Shown: positions 41,612 through 51,533 of the stretch, in pieces
Layout: each line of letters begins with the position of its first letter
Position numbering within the stretch: the stretch's first letter is position 1
Origin: Argyresthia goedartella
Lineage: Eukaryota; Arthropoda; Insecta; Lepidoptera; Argyresthiidae
Length of the DNA stretch: 64,000 nucleotides
Reading direction: 5' to 3'
Assembly: GCA_949825045.1 (NCBI GenBank)
Contig: OX463835.1
Span: 21,097,201 to 21,161,200, forward strand
The notes under the pieces: generated by a model
Databases searched by the model: none
The model's input: the letters and a program-made list of their open reading frames with translations, nothing else
What the model was told of the DNA's origin: nothing
Position numbers and translations under genes: made by a program

Positions 41612-41835
41612 TGGACACTATTTACACACATTGATCTAGCCCCAAACTAGGATTCCCTGTATCTTGGGTACTAGAAAACGATACACATACTTATAGAGAT
41701 AAATATTGTACTTAGATAGATAAACAACCATGACTAGGATATAAACATCAGTTCTCATCAAACAAATATTTGCCCCCACCGGGACTCGAACCCGGGACCC
41801 TTGGCTTCGTAGGCAGGGTCACTGCGGACTCAATG
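41612..41835 (-). mobile_element. tRNA-derived SINE, family 1, inverted neighbour
   Basis: Minus-strand copy with box B (GGTTCGAGTCCCGG) at about 41,785-41,800 and the body ending in GTGTAAATAGTGTCCAAG. The head is cut after GAGTCCGCAGTGACCCTGCC, so box A is missing. Confidence 0.85.
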
Positions 41836-41875
41836 TCATACTTGTAGGTCTGCTAGAATAATTAAAAATAAACCT

Positions 41876-41917
41876 ACATTATAATTGTGATGACGATCGT
41901 CATCACAATTATAATGT
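41876..41917. repeat. 42 bp perfect palindrome
   Basis: ACATTATAATTGTGATGACGA is followed at once by its exact reverse complement (TCGTCATCACAATTATAATG plus T), with no spacer. Confidence 0.95.
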
Positions 41918-42299
41918 CTAGTCAGTGATAAAATGTCGGAACTTTGAACGACTGTCTTTTTGAATCTATTGGTTCAAATTGAGTGAATTTTAAGAATTTC
42001 TCTATGTAAATTGTGGCCTGTTAGTCACAAAAAAAACAGTGTAGGAAGCAGGAATAATAACGCGTCGAAAAAGTATGCTAGTCGAACTGTCAGTGACCCT
42101 TATCTAGAACGACATAAGGTTCAGTTTATCTGAACTCGAACATTTTTTCACTGTGGTAATTATTCCTGCTTGAGCCACTGGTGTCTAGTTTTATCTACAA
42201 CATAGTTACGGGGGGTCGAAAATACCTTCTCCCACAGTGGTCCAATGTAGAGAAGAGGCAAAAAATGACGTTTGCTAAGTATATGTAAATATCTTCAGA

Positions 42300-42660
42300 A
42301 GGAAAAAAAAAAAACCCCAAGGTCCTTCCCCCTCCACTCCCCCTTTTGGGTTTTTCGCAACATCTTGTAATGAATGAAGTCCTTAGTGTGCCTCTAAAAT
42401 CATGATTGATATTTTTCCCAAAGAGTTGAGGCATGCCTTACACTCTTTAACTAGTGCAGATTTATTCATTGGTTGCCTTAGCACCTGGCTGTCAGAATAA
42501 ATGACTATTGTCTTGTTTTTGATTTCTGGTGTTTCCTTTATGGCATAGATATCCGCTTGGAGCACGCCGGCGTATAGCCCCAAGGCAATTGATTTGTCTT
42601 GTTTGTTGCTGTCCATGTTGCGAAAGCCGTCGATAAATAACGCTACTTCAAACTTCAAAA
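42300..42660 (+). repeat. Dispersed repeat shared with 17.4 kb, interrupted
   Basis: TTTTTCGCAACATCTTGTAA, GAAGTCCTTAGTGTGCCT and GTCGATAAATAACGCTAC match 17,430-17,550. The middle (42,420-42,610) is occupied by the RNase H fragment described next. Confidence 0.5.
42420..42610 (-). pseudogene. LINE RNase H-domain fragment
   Basis: The minus strand encodes GLYAGVLQADIYAIKETPEI, then NKTIVIYSDSQVLRQPMNKS, then LVKECKACLNSLGK. This is the E-(a)-AI and YSDSQ core of the RNase H domain carried by some Jockey/R1/I-type LINEs (the usual Glu is Asp here). It sits between the two halves of another repeat. The KFEVL residues joined to its front in frame come from the minisatellite, not from the gene. 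Confidence 0.7.
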
Positions 42661-42888
42661 CTTCAAACTTCAAAACTTCAAACTTCAAAACTTCGAACTT
42701 CAAACTTCAAAACTTCAAACTTCAAAACTTCAAACTTCAAAACTTCGAACTTCAAAACTTCAAACTTCAAAACTTCAAACTGCAAAACTTCAAACTTCAA
42801 AACTTCAAACTTCAAAACTTCAAACTTCAAAACTTCAAACTTCAAAACTTCGAACTTCAAAATTCGAAACTTCAAACTTAAAAACGTA
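42645..42888. repeat. Minisatellite with 15 bp unit (AACTTCAAACTTCAA)
   Basis: About 16 units of a 15 bp repeat, with AACTTCGAA variants. It is open in both directions because the unit length is a multiple of three, giving artificial proteins (KFEVL repeats on minus, NFKLQ repeats on plus). Confidence 0.95.
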
Positions 42889-42896
42889 TATTTCAA

Positions 42897-43148
42897 AATA
42901 GATTCTTACAAACACTTGTTGAATGTCATTTGAATCTATAAAATGCAAGAAAAACTAATACCGCTTTGTAAAGTGTTATGGCAGCGGAGAAGAAGCGGCG
43001 CAAGAAACTCGTACATTGCAACACGGCCTACTTTTATTTTCTATTTTGTTTTTTCAAATATAGGTCTTGTGTTACAACCGTGTGCGTGGTTCTCGTGTTG
43101 CGCTAGAAAATCAGAGCTCCATACCACTTTGTTATTAATGTAATCATC
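42897..43148 (+). repeat. Dispersed repeat T, copy 1
   Basis: AATGTCATTTGAATCTATAA, GCAGCGGAGAAGAAGCGGCG, CAAGAAACTCGTACATTGCA, ACACGGCCTA and ACCGTGTGCGTGGTTCTCGT recur inverted at 58,300-58,570. About 250 bp, non-coding. Confidence 0.75.
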
Positions 43149-43474
43149 TAACCTATAATATGCTATCATAATGTTTTTTAACAATGCCTTTATATTTATT
43201 CTCTGACAAATTTAATATATCTTCCGGTATTTTGTTAGTACCCACAAATGAAGTTCTAACATTAACTAGTCTATAGTAAGATTGGTCTATTTTATTTCCA
43301 CTTCTTATATTATTTCGCTTGTGCCTGTCAACATTTTCAGTGAAGCTATTTATGTTCTTCCTAACGTACATGATATTTTCATAAATAGATTGACAGGGTA
43401 TAGTCCTATTGCTAATTTCTTTGAACAGTTACCTCAGGGAGTCATGACTGCGTAGGTTATAAATTGCTCTAATA

Positions 43475-44765
43475 CGTGGGGCGCACTGTAAGTTTCCGGA
43501 ATGAATATGAAAAAATACTATTAAAGGTACAAAATTAATTTATTGTTTTTCAAAATAATCTCCCTTGGCGTCTATGCACTTTTTCATTCGATGAAACCAG
43601 TTTTGAAAACTTTTGTGCCACTCCTCTGTGGTGACCTCTGAAACGTGTTTTTCATACTCCTCGACAGCCTCTTCTGGTGATGAAAATCGTTGACCGCGTA
43701 ATTGGTTCTTAATTTTTGGGAACAGAAAAAAGTCACAAGGTGCCAGGTCGGGACTGTATGCAGGATGACTCATGAGTTCTACATTTTTCGCCTTCAAAAA
43801 GTCGTTTGTCTGTCTGGCCGTGTGAGAACTAGCATTGTCGTGGTGCAGGATGATACGGCGTTTACGGTTATTTTTACGGAGTTCGTCAATAACTTCCGGC
43901 AAACAAATGGTCGTGTACCAGTCACTATTCACTGTACGACGATTCTCTAAAGCAACAGTAGCCACGTGTCCAGTTTTATTAAAAAAAGAAGCAATCATCC
44001 GCTTAGATGCACTTTTCACGCGCGCCACTTTGGTTGGTTTCGGCTCATCTTGAAAGACCCATACGCTCGATTGCTGCTTTGTTTTGGGATCGTAGCAATA
44101 AATCCATGTTTCGTCACCTGTTACTATGTCCCACACCAAATTTGACGCACCTTCGTTGAATCTGGTAAGCATGGCACTGCACCAAGTGACGCGGTCCGTT
44201 TTTTGAGCCTAGGTCAAGTTGTGTGGGATCCACCGCGAGCACAGCTTTCTCACACCCAAATGTTTGTGTAGGATTAATTGTATTTGACTCATGCCTGTTT
44301 CTAAGGATGCGCGAATTTCATGGTAGGTCACATGCCTGTCTGTTTCAATCATACGGCGCACAGCATCGATGTTTTTGTTGGTCACAGCGGTGGACGGCCG
44401 ACCATCGCGAGATTCGTCACTGAGATTGATACGACCACGCTTGAATTCTGCAAACCAGCTATAAACAGTTGTCTTGCATGGTGCTTCATTGCCAAAAGCT
44501 GTTTCAAGCCGAGCGATGCTCTGTTGAGCTGTCAAATTACACTTAAAATCGTAGAAAATCATACTACGAAAATTTTCCCGAGTTAAATCCATGTTGATGC
44601 AGACACACAATTTTTTAAATGGCGCCACAAGGTAAAAACAAAAGGCAGTCAGATGAAACAAACTGCATTCTACAGCCAAAGAGTTCTATTTTCAAATGTT
44701 GCAATAAATTTTTAAATATTGTTTATGTAAGTGGCCAGTTCCGGAAACTTACAGTGCGCCCTATG
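43475..44765 (-). mobile_element. Mariner element with TA target duplication
   Basis: 1,291 bp. The terminal repeat GGGCGCACTGTAAGTTTCCG at 43,479 is matched exactly, reversed, at 44,739-44,761. TA is present on both sides (43,473-43,474 and 44,766-44,767). The host sequence is LINE-D: taking out the element and one TA makes the flanking LINE sequence continuous, with QK before and AIRAIYN after, apart from about one lost base. This confirms the boundaries independently of the terminal repeats. It holds one transposase gene with a single nonsense codon. Confidence 0.92.
43540..44592 (-). pseudogene. Mariner transposase, one in-frame stop
   Basis: 351 codons from ATG at 44,592 to the stop at 43,540, in one frame except for a TAG at 44,209-44,211. 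The N-terminal half has paired helix-turn-helix DNA-binding segments (NLTAQQSIARLETAFG, TTVYSWFAEFKRGRINLSDE, GRPSTAVTNKNIDAV). The catalytic half has GDETWIYCYDPKTKQQS, HHDNASSHTA and YSPDLAPCDFFLFPKIK, the three acids of a DD34D mariner. The C-terminus (NWFHRMKKCIDAKGDYFEKQ) is complete. The TAG follows PHNLT and replaces what is probably a glutamate codon in this motif. The enzyme would cut and paste the element at TA. Apart from this codon the gene looks whole, so the insertion is recent. Confidence 0.92.
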
Positions 44766-44925
44766 TAGCACTTTTTGTAGAATAAAAAATGAGTCAAAAA
44801 TTGAGTAGCTCGGCCCCAAAATTACATAGGACATAATGCTGTGGAAATAACTAAAATAAACAAGTCTCGCCGTAGCTACATCCGTCAGCTGTCTAATTTG
44901 TCTCACAGCATATGCAACTGAACTT

Positions 44926-44980
44926 AATCTTCCCGATTAAGATGTAATGTCCCTCACATTACATCTTAATCGGGAAGATT
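44926..44980. repeat. Perfect hairpin: 25 bp arms, 5-base loop
   Basis: Left arm starts AATCTTCCCGATTAAGATGT and ends AATGT at 44,950, loop CCCTC, right arm its exact reverse complement to 44,980. It lies in LINE-D remnants and is AT-rich. Confidence 0.95.
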
Positions 44981-45440
44981 ATAATTTCGAGGCAAGTGTT
45001 ATCCCCAGGAAAACTGTACTAACATTAAACTCTAACTATTTATTATTTACTTCGTCATAGTTCTGTACATTTAGATCTATTTTATTTTAATCTATTTTAA
45101 ATATAAAATATCATCAGCAAATAACACAATCTTAAGTAAATTCTGAACCATGGCAAATCATTAATATAGACCAAAAATAAAAAAGGACCTATGAAATTTT
45201 GGAACCTTGAGGCACACCATTTTTTACGCGAGATGCTAATGATTTGGTTCTGTTAATCTGAACCTTCTGAATGCCATAATCCTAATAAGAACTCAAAAGT
45301 TCCAGAGCTTTATTTTTAATATCGTAGTGTTCCAGTTTTAACAGTAAAGTTTCATGATCTATGCAATCAAATGCTTTAGAAAGGTCACAGAAGACCCCAA
45401 TGGTATCTATAATATATTTTCAAAACATACCAAGTTTGGA

Positions 45441-46039
45441 CTCCTCGAAGTAGGAGACGGATTAGTAAAGAGGATCTATATAGACCATGAGAGTGAGTGA
45501 AATAGACTATAACTATTTTCGTGAAAAGTCAATAGATTGCATTTTAAATCGCAAGATGTAGTTTACAAAGTTTAAACAGGCCGGGTAAAGGCCTGTGCCC
45601 CTTGGTGCGAACATTAATAGCCTACTTTTAATAAATAGTAAAAAATAAATAATCTACTTTACGTTTTTTTATCCTGGCGGTACAATACCCTTTCCACGAA
45701 CGCTTTCGACGGCGATAATGGAAAAAGTTCGAAGCTCACTCAAAAAGCTTTTGAGCCGTGAAAGCTTTCTAGAAGATATCTGTCAGAATATTCGTTTAGC
45801 GTTTTATTAAGTAGATATTATTCACAACTACCAACATAATACTAAACTTTCATATTATATTTTTTGACCCTAATTTAATAACAAGAATAGCGAATTGCTA
45901 GCCTAACGCATGACATAATAATGATTGCCTTAGCTGGCTCTTTATCGATATTCACTGCTAAAGAAGTGTGTGTAATGTCTTGATTATAATATAGCTAATC
46001 GTATGTAATATCGTGAATTATTTGATATACTAGAATCCC
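45441..46039. other. AT-rich DNA, no gene seen
   Basis: No gene or repeat boundary can be supported here. Confidence 0.35.
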
Positions 46040-46275
46040 ATTTTTAGGGTTCCGTACCTTAAGGGTGCCAAACGGGATCCTATTACTATTATAAACCTCC
46101 TGTCTGTACATTTGCAGCGCGCTGTATCTTTAAGATACCATAATGGGTAGAGTTAAATTTTTACATAAAGTGAAGAAATCACTGCAACGTATTTTTAGCG
46201 ATTATTCTTGTACGGCGGTACGAAACCCTTCGTGTGTGGGGCTGACTCACACTTGACCGATTATTCATGCCATTT
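46040..46275 (+). repeat. GGTTCCGTAC-family repeat, short copy
   Basis: Starts TTAGGGTTCCGTACCTTAAG and ends TGTACGGCGGTACGAAACCC with a GGGGCTGACTCACACTTGAC tail. The centre is partly deleted. Confidence 0.75.
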
Positions 46276-46970
46276 GGCACAAACATTGGCCTCAGATTAT
46301 TGAAACTTTTTGGTCACCAACTCTATGCATCGCACAGCTGTCAAACATTATGTCCGGTACAAACAATGAAGGAGTTTCCTGAGTAATGCTAGATGTATGA
46401 CTGCCAACACCATCTACTGAAAGTACGCTGAACTTCACATGAAATGATTTTTAGATTTTTCGGCAGTTTCGTTGCGTTTTTTTAAATTATTTTTTTCATT
46501 TTTACCTAAACCTCCTCCGGACGTGTGGGGGACACACGTTACATCTCTGACTTGTAAAGTAAGATAGTGAAAAATCAAAAAAAATATGTTATGTATTTAA
46601 ATAAACTTTTCACAAAAATTGGTTTGAAACAAAATCACATAAGCAGTTTTTAAGATATAAAACATTTAGTAAAACCGCAAATGTAACTTTGTCATTCATA
46701 CAAATACTATGAAAAACAAAGTTATTATTTGCTGGTGAAGAATGATAGTGATATTTTGGCTACGTGTATCAGGTGTATATGAAGTGAGTACCTTCCTAAT
46801 TTAATTTTTTTGGCTTATATTCTAAATTTATTACGGAACACTAAACATGCGAAGTCCGACAAGCACTTGGCCGTTTTTTTATAATTTAAAACACCAGCCA
46901 AAAAAGAAAGTAAGTGGCATTTTTATAATTTAAAAACCCTATATGAAACTGTCTAGCCTATTAGAGTATT
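46276..46970. other. Unassigned repeat-like DNA
   Basis: Around 46,840-46,880 a CGAAGTCCGACAAGCACTTG GCC segment resembles the tail of the GGTTCCGTAC family. The rest is unassigned and no gene is seen. Confidence 0.35.
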
Positions 46971-47213
46971 GACGACCCGAATGGCCGAGTCGGCAGTGAC
47001 CCTGCCTACGAAGCCAAGGGTCCCGGGTTCGAGTCCCGGTGGGGGCAAATATTTGTTTGATGAGAACGGATGTTTGTACCCTAGTCATGGTTGTTTATCT
47101 ATCTAAGTATAATATTTATCTATATAAGTATGTGTATCGTTGTCTAGTACCCACGATACAGGGATTCCTAGTTTGGTGCTAGATCAAATGTGTGTTAACA
47201 GTGTCCACGTATG
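46971..47213 (+). mobile_element. tRNA-derived SINE, family 1
   Basis: Complete copy with box A (TGGCCGAGTCGG), box B (GGTTCGAGTCCC), GGGGGCAAATATTTG and a body ending in GTGTCCACG, followed by a TTA microsatellite. Confidence 0.88.
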
Positions 47214-47341
47214 TTATTATTATTATTAGCATTCCGTGGGGCTTATAATTTTGTAGTAACAGAATACATATTCTAGAATATTCTATGAATCAAATTATTC
47301 AAGCCATGTTTTGAACTTACCAGTACATTTAAATTACAGGA

Positions 47342-47379
47342 GGAGGATTCGCGACGGGGTGGGCCGTCGCGAATCCTCC
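47342..47379. repeat. GC-rich perfect hairpin (16 bp arms)
   Basis: GGAGGATTCGCGACGG, loop GGTGGG, CCGTCGCGAATCCTCC. Unusually GC-rich for this region, and followed by TTTT. Confidence 0.92.
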
Positions 47380-47579
47380 ATTTTGGAATCCGTCCAAGAC
47401 TTCCCAAGGCTGTGCGTTAGAGAGAGACAATGCTACACGATAGAGAGAGAGGGAAGTATGCCAAGTATTGATCCGTTCTCTTTATGTAGTAAATAAACGT
47501 TGTCTATTTGTGATACAGGCTGTAGTGGAAATGTGAATCGCGCATATTTTAAGATGCGGCGTAGTGCTTTTCAGTAGTG

Positions 47580-48372
47580 CTATTTCCCTTCGAAATTAAC
47601 GTTGGTAGCATTGTGACCAGTCTCTGGAACAAACTCCCCAGCGCCATCAAAGACAGTCCGTTAATTCACACTTTTAAAAGTCGTTTGAAAGAACACTATC
47701 TTTATCTTCTATGATAAGTATTAGTATATATTTGTATCTGCTATTTATAGAGATGTATGTTATATATTTTTATCTACACACGTATCATAAACCATCTTAA
47801 CTGCGTCCAAAAACCGCACGTTACGACCAGCATAACGTTATACTACTTGGTAAAAACTCAATTCTTATCTGAATGTTGATAAATTATGATCATAATGTGT
47901 AAATTTTCGTCATATTATGACATTCGAATTTCGAACGCCTACGCCCGCCTGCGTGCCGCAACTAGTTTGTCTGTGAAGTTGGTACTACTGAACAAACTAA
48001 ACAACTGCAGAGCAATGATCAATGCCACAATGCCGTTGGAACATGCGGTTCCTGAAAACATCAAAGAGAGCTTATGATATGTGTGTAGATAAACTAGTGT
48101 ATGTAACTGTACATAATTAGGCATTAAAACTCTCGATTAACCCACTCTCTAGTTTTAATGCCCTCCATTATGTATCAGTCACATAAACCTCTATTATTAA
48201 CATTTTTATTGTTGTGCACATAGTTCTACCTTTAATTTCTTGTTTTCCTCTCCATTCTAGGTTTGCTGGAAGAAATATCTTGTTAGAGATAAGCTCGCCT
48301 TTGTGCATGATCTTTCCTTTATATTTGTTTTGTTTTCACTGTTTTGTGCAATAAAGTATATTACAATATTAC
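47580..48372 (+). pseudogene. LINE-C-related 3' end split by MITE Y
   Basis: The plus strand at 47,600-47,715 encodes SLWNKLPSAIKDSPLIHTFK then SRLKEHYLYLL and a stop, the C-terminus of a LINE-C type protein. The 3' UTR begins, is interrupted by the MITE at 47,771-48,137, and resumes to TAGGTTTGCTGGAAGAAATA, GAGATAAGCTCGCCTTTGTG and TGTGCAATAAAGTAT at 48,360. Confidence 0.75.
47771..48137. repeat. MITE Y, copy 2
   Basis: TATCTACACACGTATCATAA at 47,771 and TTATGATATGTGTGTAGATA at 48,072-48,091 are inverted, and the shared tail runs to 48,137. About 85 percent identical by eye to the 30,265 copy. Inserted in a LINE 3' UTR. Confidence 0.8.
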
Positions 48373-48825
48373 GAGACCGTCATAAAAATACTTACAAAGC
48401 CAGAGGTAATCTAAAATCACGTTTACCCTCACCTTTTAAAAGCTGCGTCCCACACAGCTTCTGTTCCGCACACAACTGTTCAGATTTCACTCGGGAGCTT
48501 TCAATAGAGCTTTTCACTTAAATGTAGAGTAGCGAAGTGCAGAGATGTCAGTTTATAATATCGCGTCACGTCTTTTCCCATACGGTGTTGCCGAGACAGT
48601 TGTGCACAAGTATAGATATATAATTACTACCAGATAAACTTGCAATAAAGTGCATTGACCCGCAAAGAAAATGTATTTGACGTTTTTGCGCTTCAAACTT
48701 CAAATCGCATACAATTTCTTAACGACTCAATGTACCTTTTTGCCCGCAGTACCAGTAGCTAGTGTAATGGCAATTGAGTACTGCATTTGCGTGAAAGTGG
48801 GCATCTGTAGATGGAGATTTGCTAT
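48373..48825. other. Unassigned DNA, no gene seen
   Basis: A TATCGCGTCACGTCTTTTCC block at 48,560 belongs to the same repeat as 55,960 and 57,415. The rest is unassigned. Confidence 0.4.
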
Positions 48826-49125
48826 ATCAGCAAATAAATGGATATTCTATTCTATTCTATTCTAATTTGCCTCCATCCGTGGCCATCCGAGGCAAAATAG
48901 AGATTAACTGTTTTGCCTTGTGTATTTCTTTATGTGTATGTGTTTATGCTGATACAGCAAATAAATGGATATTCTATTCTATTCTATTCTAATTTGCCTC
49001 CATCCGTGGCCATCCGAGGCAAAATAGAGATTAACTGTTTTGCCTTGTGTATTTCTTTTATATGTATGTGTTTATGCTGATACAGAAAATAAATGGATAT
49101 TCTATTCTATTCTAATTTGTCTCCA
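48826..49125. repeat. Tandem 130 bp units with ATTCT runs
   Basis: CAGCAAATAAATGGATATTC followed by TATTC repeats, TTTGCCTCCATCCGTGGCCA, AGATTAACTGTTTTGCCTTG and TGTGTTTATGCTGATACAG occurs twice in full and once in part, head to tail. AATAAATG...(ATTCT)n is a typical LINE tail in moths, so this looks like tandem copies of a retrotransposon 3' end. Confidence 0.8.
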
Positions 49126-49412
49126 TCTCCATATTCTATAAACACAAAGATATAAAAGAAATACACAAGTCAAAACAGAGATTAAAACAGCTACAAACAA
49201 AAAAAATAGCATTCGTATCAATCTTATTCTCCATACCCCTTTCGCACCTGAATGAAACGATCGTGAGTTTCTTCTTTGAAAAATTATAAGTTCGCGCCAA
49301 ATCCGTTTCTCCGCGTTAAACCTACATCGCGTGATCGTGCGCTCATCAATCTATCCAATAGGGAACAGTTTAAGAGGCTAGTACGATCAGTAGCAGCGAG
49401 CGCACCGGCAAG

Positions 49413-49446
49413 ATGGCTGCGTTTCTTGACCCCGTCACTGGACGCC
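49413..49446 (+). CDS. piggyBac-like transposase, possible short first exon
   Basis: ATGGCTGCGTTTCTTGACCC encodes MAAFLDPVTGR and runs into a donor GCC/GTAAGT at 49,447. An acceptor TTTCATTATCTACAG ends at 49,692. Splicing would give ...TGR-R-MELTSD in frame with the main exon. Without splicing, translation would start at the internal ATG at 49,695. The intron is inferred only from the two splice signals and the kept frame. Confidence 0.45.
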
Positions 49447-49692
49447 GTAAGTTATATTAGTTTTTTTACAAATTTCGTAAGAATTCATTGATATTTTGAT
49501 TGTATTACATCATTAAGTGTATGATACATCTGAATGACTATAACTTTCGTCTATATTTTTAGTCATTACCGACTGAATTTGCGACAAAATTGTCAGCTCA
49601 CTGTCGTGATATCTGGGTTGCAATTGTACCAACGCATGATCGTGAGTTTATTCATTTTTAAGTTATGTTTCAATTTATTTCATTATCTACAG

Positions 49693-51533
49693 GCATGGAA
49701 TTGACCAGCGACCTCGTCTTGGGCATCCTCAATGATGGTAACTGTTCCGAGTTGGACTTAGACGACAACGACGAAGAGTTTATTCCTCTGCAGCTGGAAA
49801 ATGACGAAGAAGGTGAAGTTGAGCTATCCTCTCCGCCTCGCCCATCTGTGGCAGCTGAGAAATCGAAAAATAACAAAGGTAAAGCATCTAAAAGGAAGTC
49901 TACGTCTGATGAAATGAATGATAGTGAAGCAGGCCCATCTTGTTCTCAAAAGTCAAAGCAGACACCTTGTTCAAAAGTAACAAAAAAATCAAAGTCTGTT
50001 AAAGTGAAATTGCCTGCTCGTAAAAGGTTATGGAAGAAAACTGATTACGTTGATAAATCACATAACTTCTCAGGTCATCCACAACCAAATGAAATAAGAT
50101 CGCCAGTGGAATATTATAATGATTATTATGACGATATTTTTTACGAGCGCATGGCACTGTGTACAAACTTGTACTATTTAAGAAAAACTGGGCGAGTTTT
50201 AAATACCACCAAACAGGAAATAAAAAAACTGATTGGTATCCATCTACTGATGGGTATACTTTCATATCCCTGGATCGCAATGTACTGGCGAAGAAATATT
50301 AAAGTTGAGATGATTGTTTCTACAATGACAAGAGATAGACTGACAACTTTAAGAAACAGTTTGCACGTCGTGGATTCCGACTCTCCACCCGTCTCGGAAG
50401 CAATAAATCCTCTCTGGAAAGTTCAGCCAATGATCGACATTGTGAGAGAAGGCTGCAACAAAATTCTAAGGGCACCGGGCAGGTATTCGATTGATGAACA
50501 AATGATACCTTTCACTGGCAAGTGTCATCTTCGCCAGCTAGTAAAGAACAAGCCTCGCCCAGTGGGTCTGAAGAATTTCGTGGTTACTACCAGTGAAGGG
50601 CTAATGGTGGATTTTGAAATTTATTACGGCAACAATCCCGCCCTTTCTCATACTTTGGGACTTGGACCGGCTGTAGTTCTTCGCTTGAGTCAAAGTGTTC
50701 CACGCGGGAGCTGCATGTTTTTTGACCGATATTTCACAACGATTCACTTGTTGGAAGAATTGACGAAAATGGATCATCATGGCACAGGGACAATTATGCT
50801 TAACCGGGTACCAGATCGACAGCAGCTTAAGTTCAAAGATGACAAAAAAATGACACGAGGAGAAATTGAACAAAGAGTGTCAAACGACGTAGTTTTGGTC
50901 AAATGGAAGGACAGCAAGGCGGTATTGATAACATCAAATTGTACTGGGGGCACGGCAATTGACATTGTAAAGCGGTACAATAAAACAGAAAAATGCTACG
51001 TTGATGTTGATGCTCCAAAAATTGTAACATCCTACAACTCTTTCATGGGCGGGGTGGATGTTCTAGACCAATCTATGGAATATTACAGGACATTCATGAA
51101 GACCCGAAAATGGACTCTCAAGGTCATATTACACTTTATAGACCTAGCAATGGTAAATTCGTGGCGTCTCTGAAGATCTGACTCATTGGCTAAAGGCATT
51201 CCTAAAAATCGAATTCAAGATCTCCTTTCATTCAGATTTGAAGTAGCTGAGACTCTCATCTGCACTCCTGACAGAGATCGTCGCGATTCATCCCCATTAC
51301 TTGAAACGCAGGCACAAACTTCGGGCAGATACAAACCCGCTAATCATCCGTCTGTGGGAAAGAGGTTTGATGGATATGGACATTTGCCTATATTTGACAA
51401 ATTGAAGGATCCTCGCAAATGCCGCTCAGAGATTTGTTCATCTCGCTCTAAAATTAGGTGCCGTAAATGTGATGTTTACTTATGCTTGAGTCGTGATAAA
51501 GATTGCTTTTTTTTGTATCACCAAAGAAACTAG
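49693..51533 (+). pseudogene. piggyBac-like transposase, one in-frame stop
   Basis: One reading frame of about 612 codons, broken only by a TGA at 51,171-51,173. The N-terminus is acidic (LDLDDNDEEF), then lysine-rich (about residues 60-120). The catalytic core carries the three piggyBac acids: RYSIDEQMIPFTGK, CMFFDRYFTT and SFMGGVDVLDQSMEYYRT. The C-terminus has a cysteine-rich zinc domain (CRSEICSSRSKIRCRKCDVY then LCLSRDKDC). After NSWRL the stop is followed at once, in the same frame, by RSDSLAKGIPKNRI, so a single base change most likely made it. The 5-prime part listed from 49,665 includes intron. The enzyme would cut and paste by hairpin ends. This copy is probably inactive as it stands, but very young. 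Confidence 0.92.

Larger units (their letters stand above)
43150..45440 (-). pseudogene. LINE-D, Jockey-group reverse transcriptase remnant
   Basis: Three minus-strand pieces lie in the right order. 45,130-45,440 encodes GVFCDLSKAFDCIDHETLLL, LEHYDIKNKALELL and, further on, VKNGVPQGS. 44,780-44,910 encodes RQIRQLTDVATARLVYFSYF, HSIMSYVILG and FILQK. 43,155-43,470 encodes AIYNLR, MYVRKNINSF, NVRTSFVGTNKIPED and the C-terminal end. The YADD segment between the first two pieces is deleted. The last two pieces are separated by a mariner insertion. Long dead. Confidence 0.75.

Noticed and set aside
42594..42881. Repeat proteins (NFKLQ or KFEVL) on both strands
   Set aside because: Produced by a 15 bp minisatellite whose unit is a multiple of three; no gene context.
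43702..44586. Plus-strand ORFs across the mariner
   Set aside because: Antisense shadows of the transposase.
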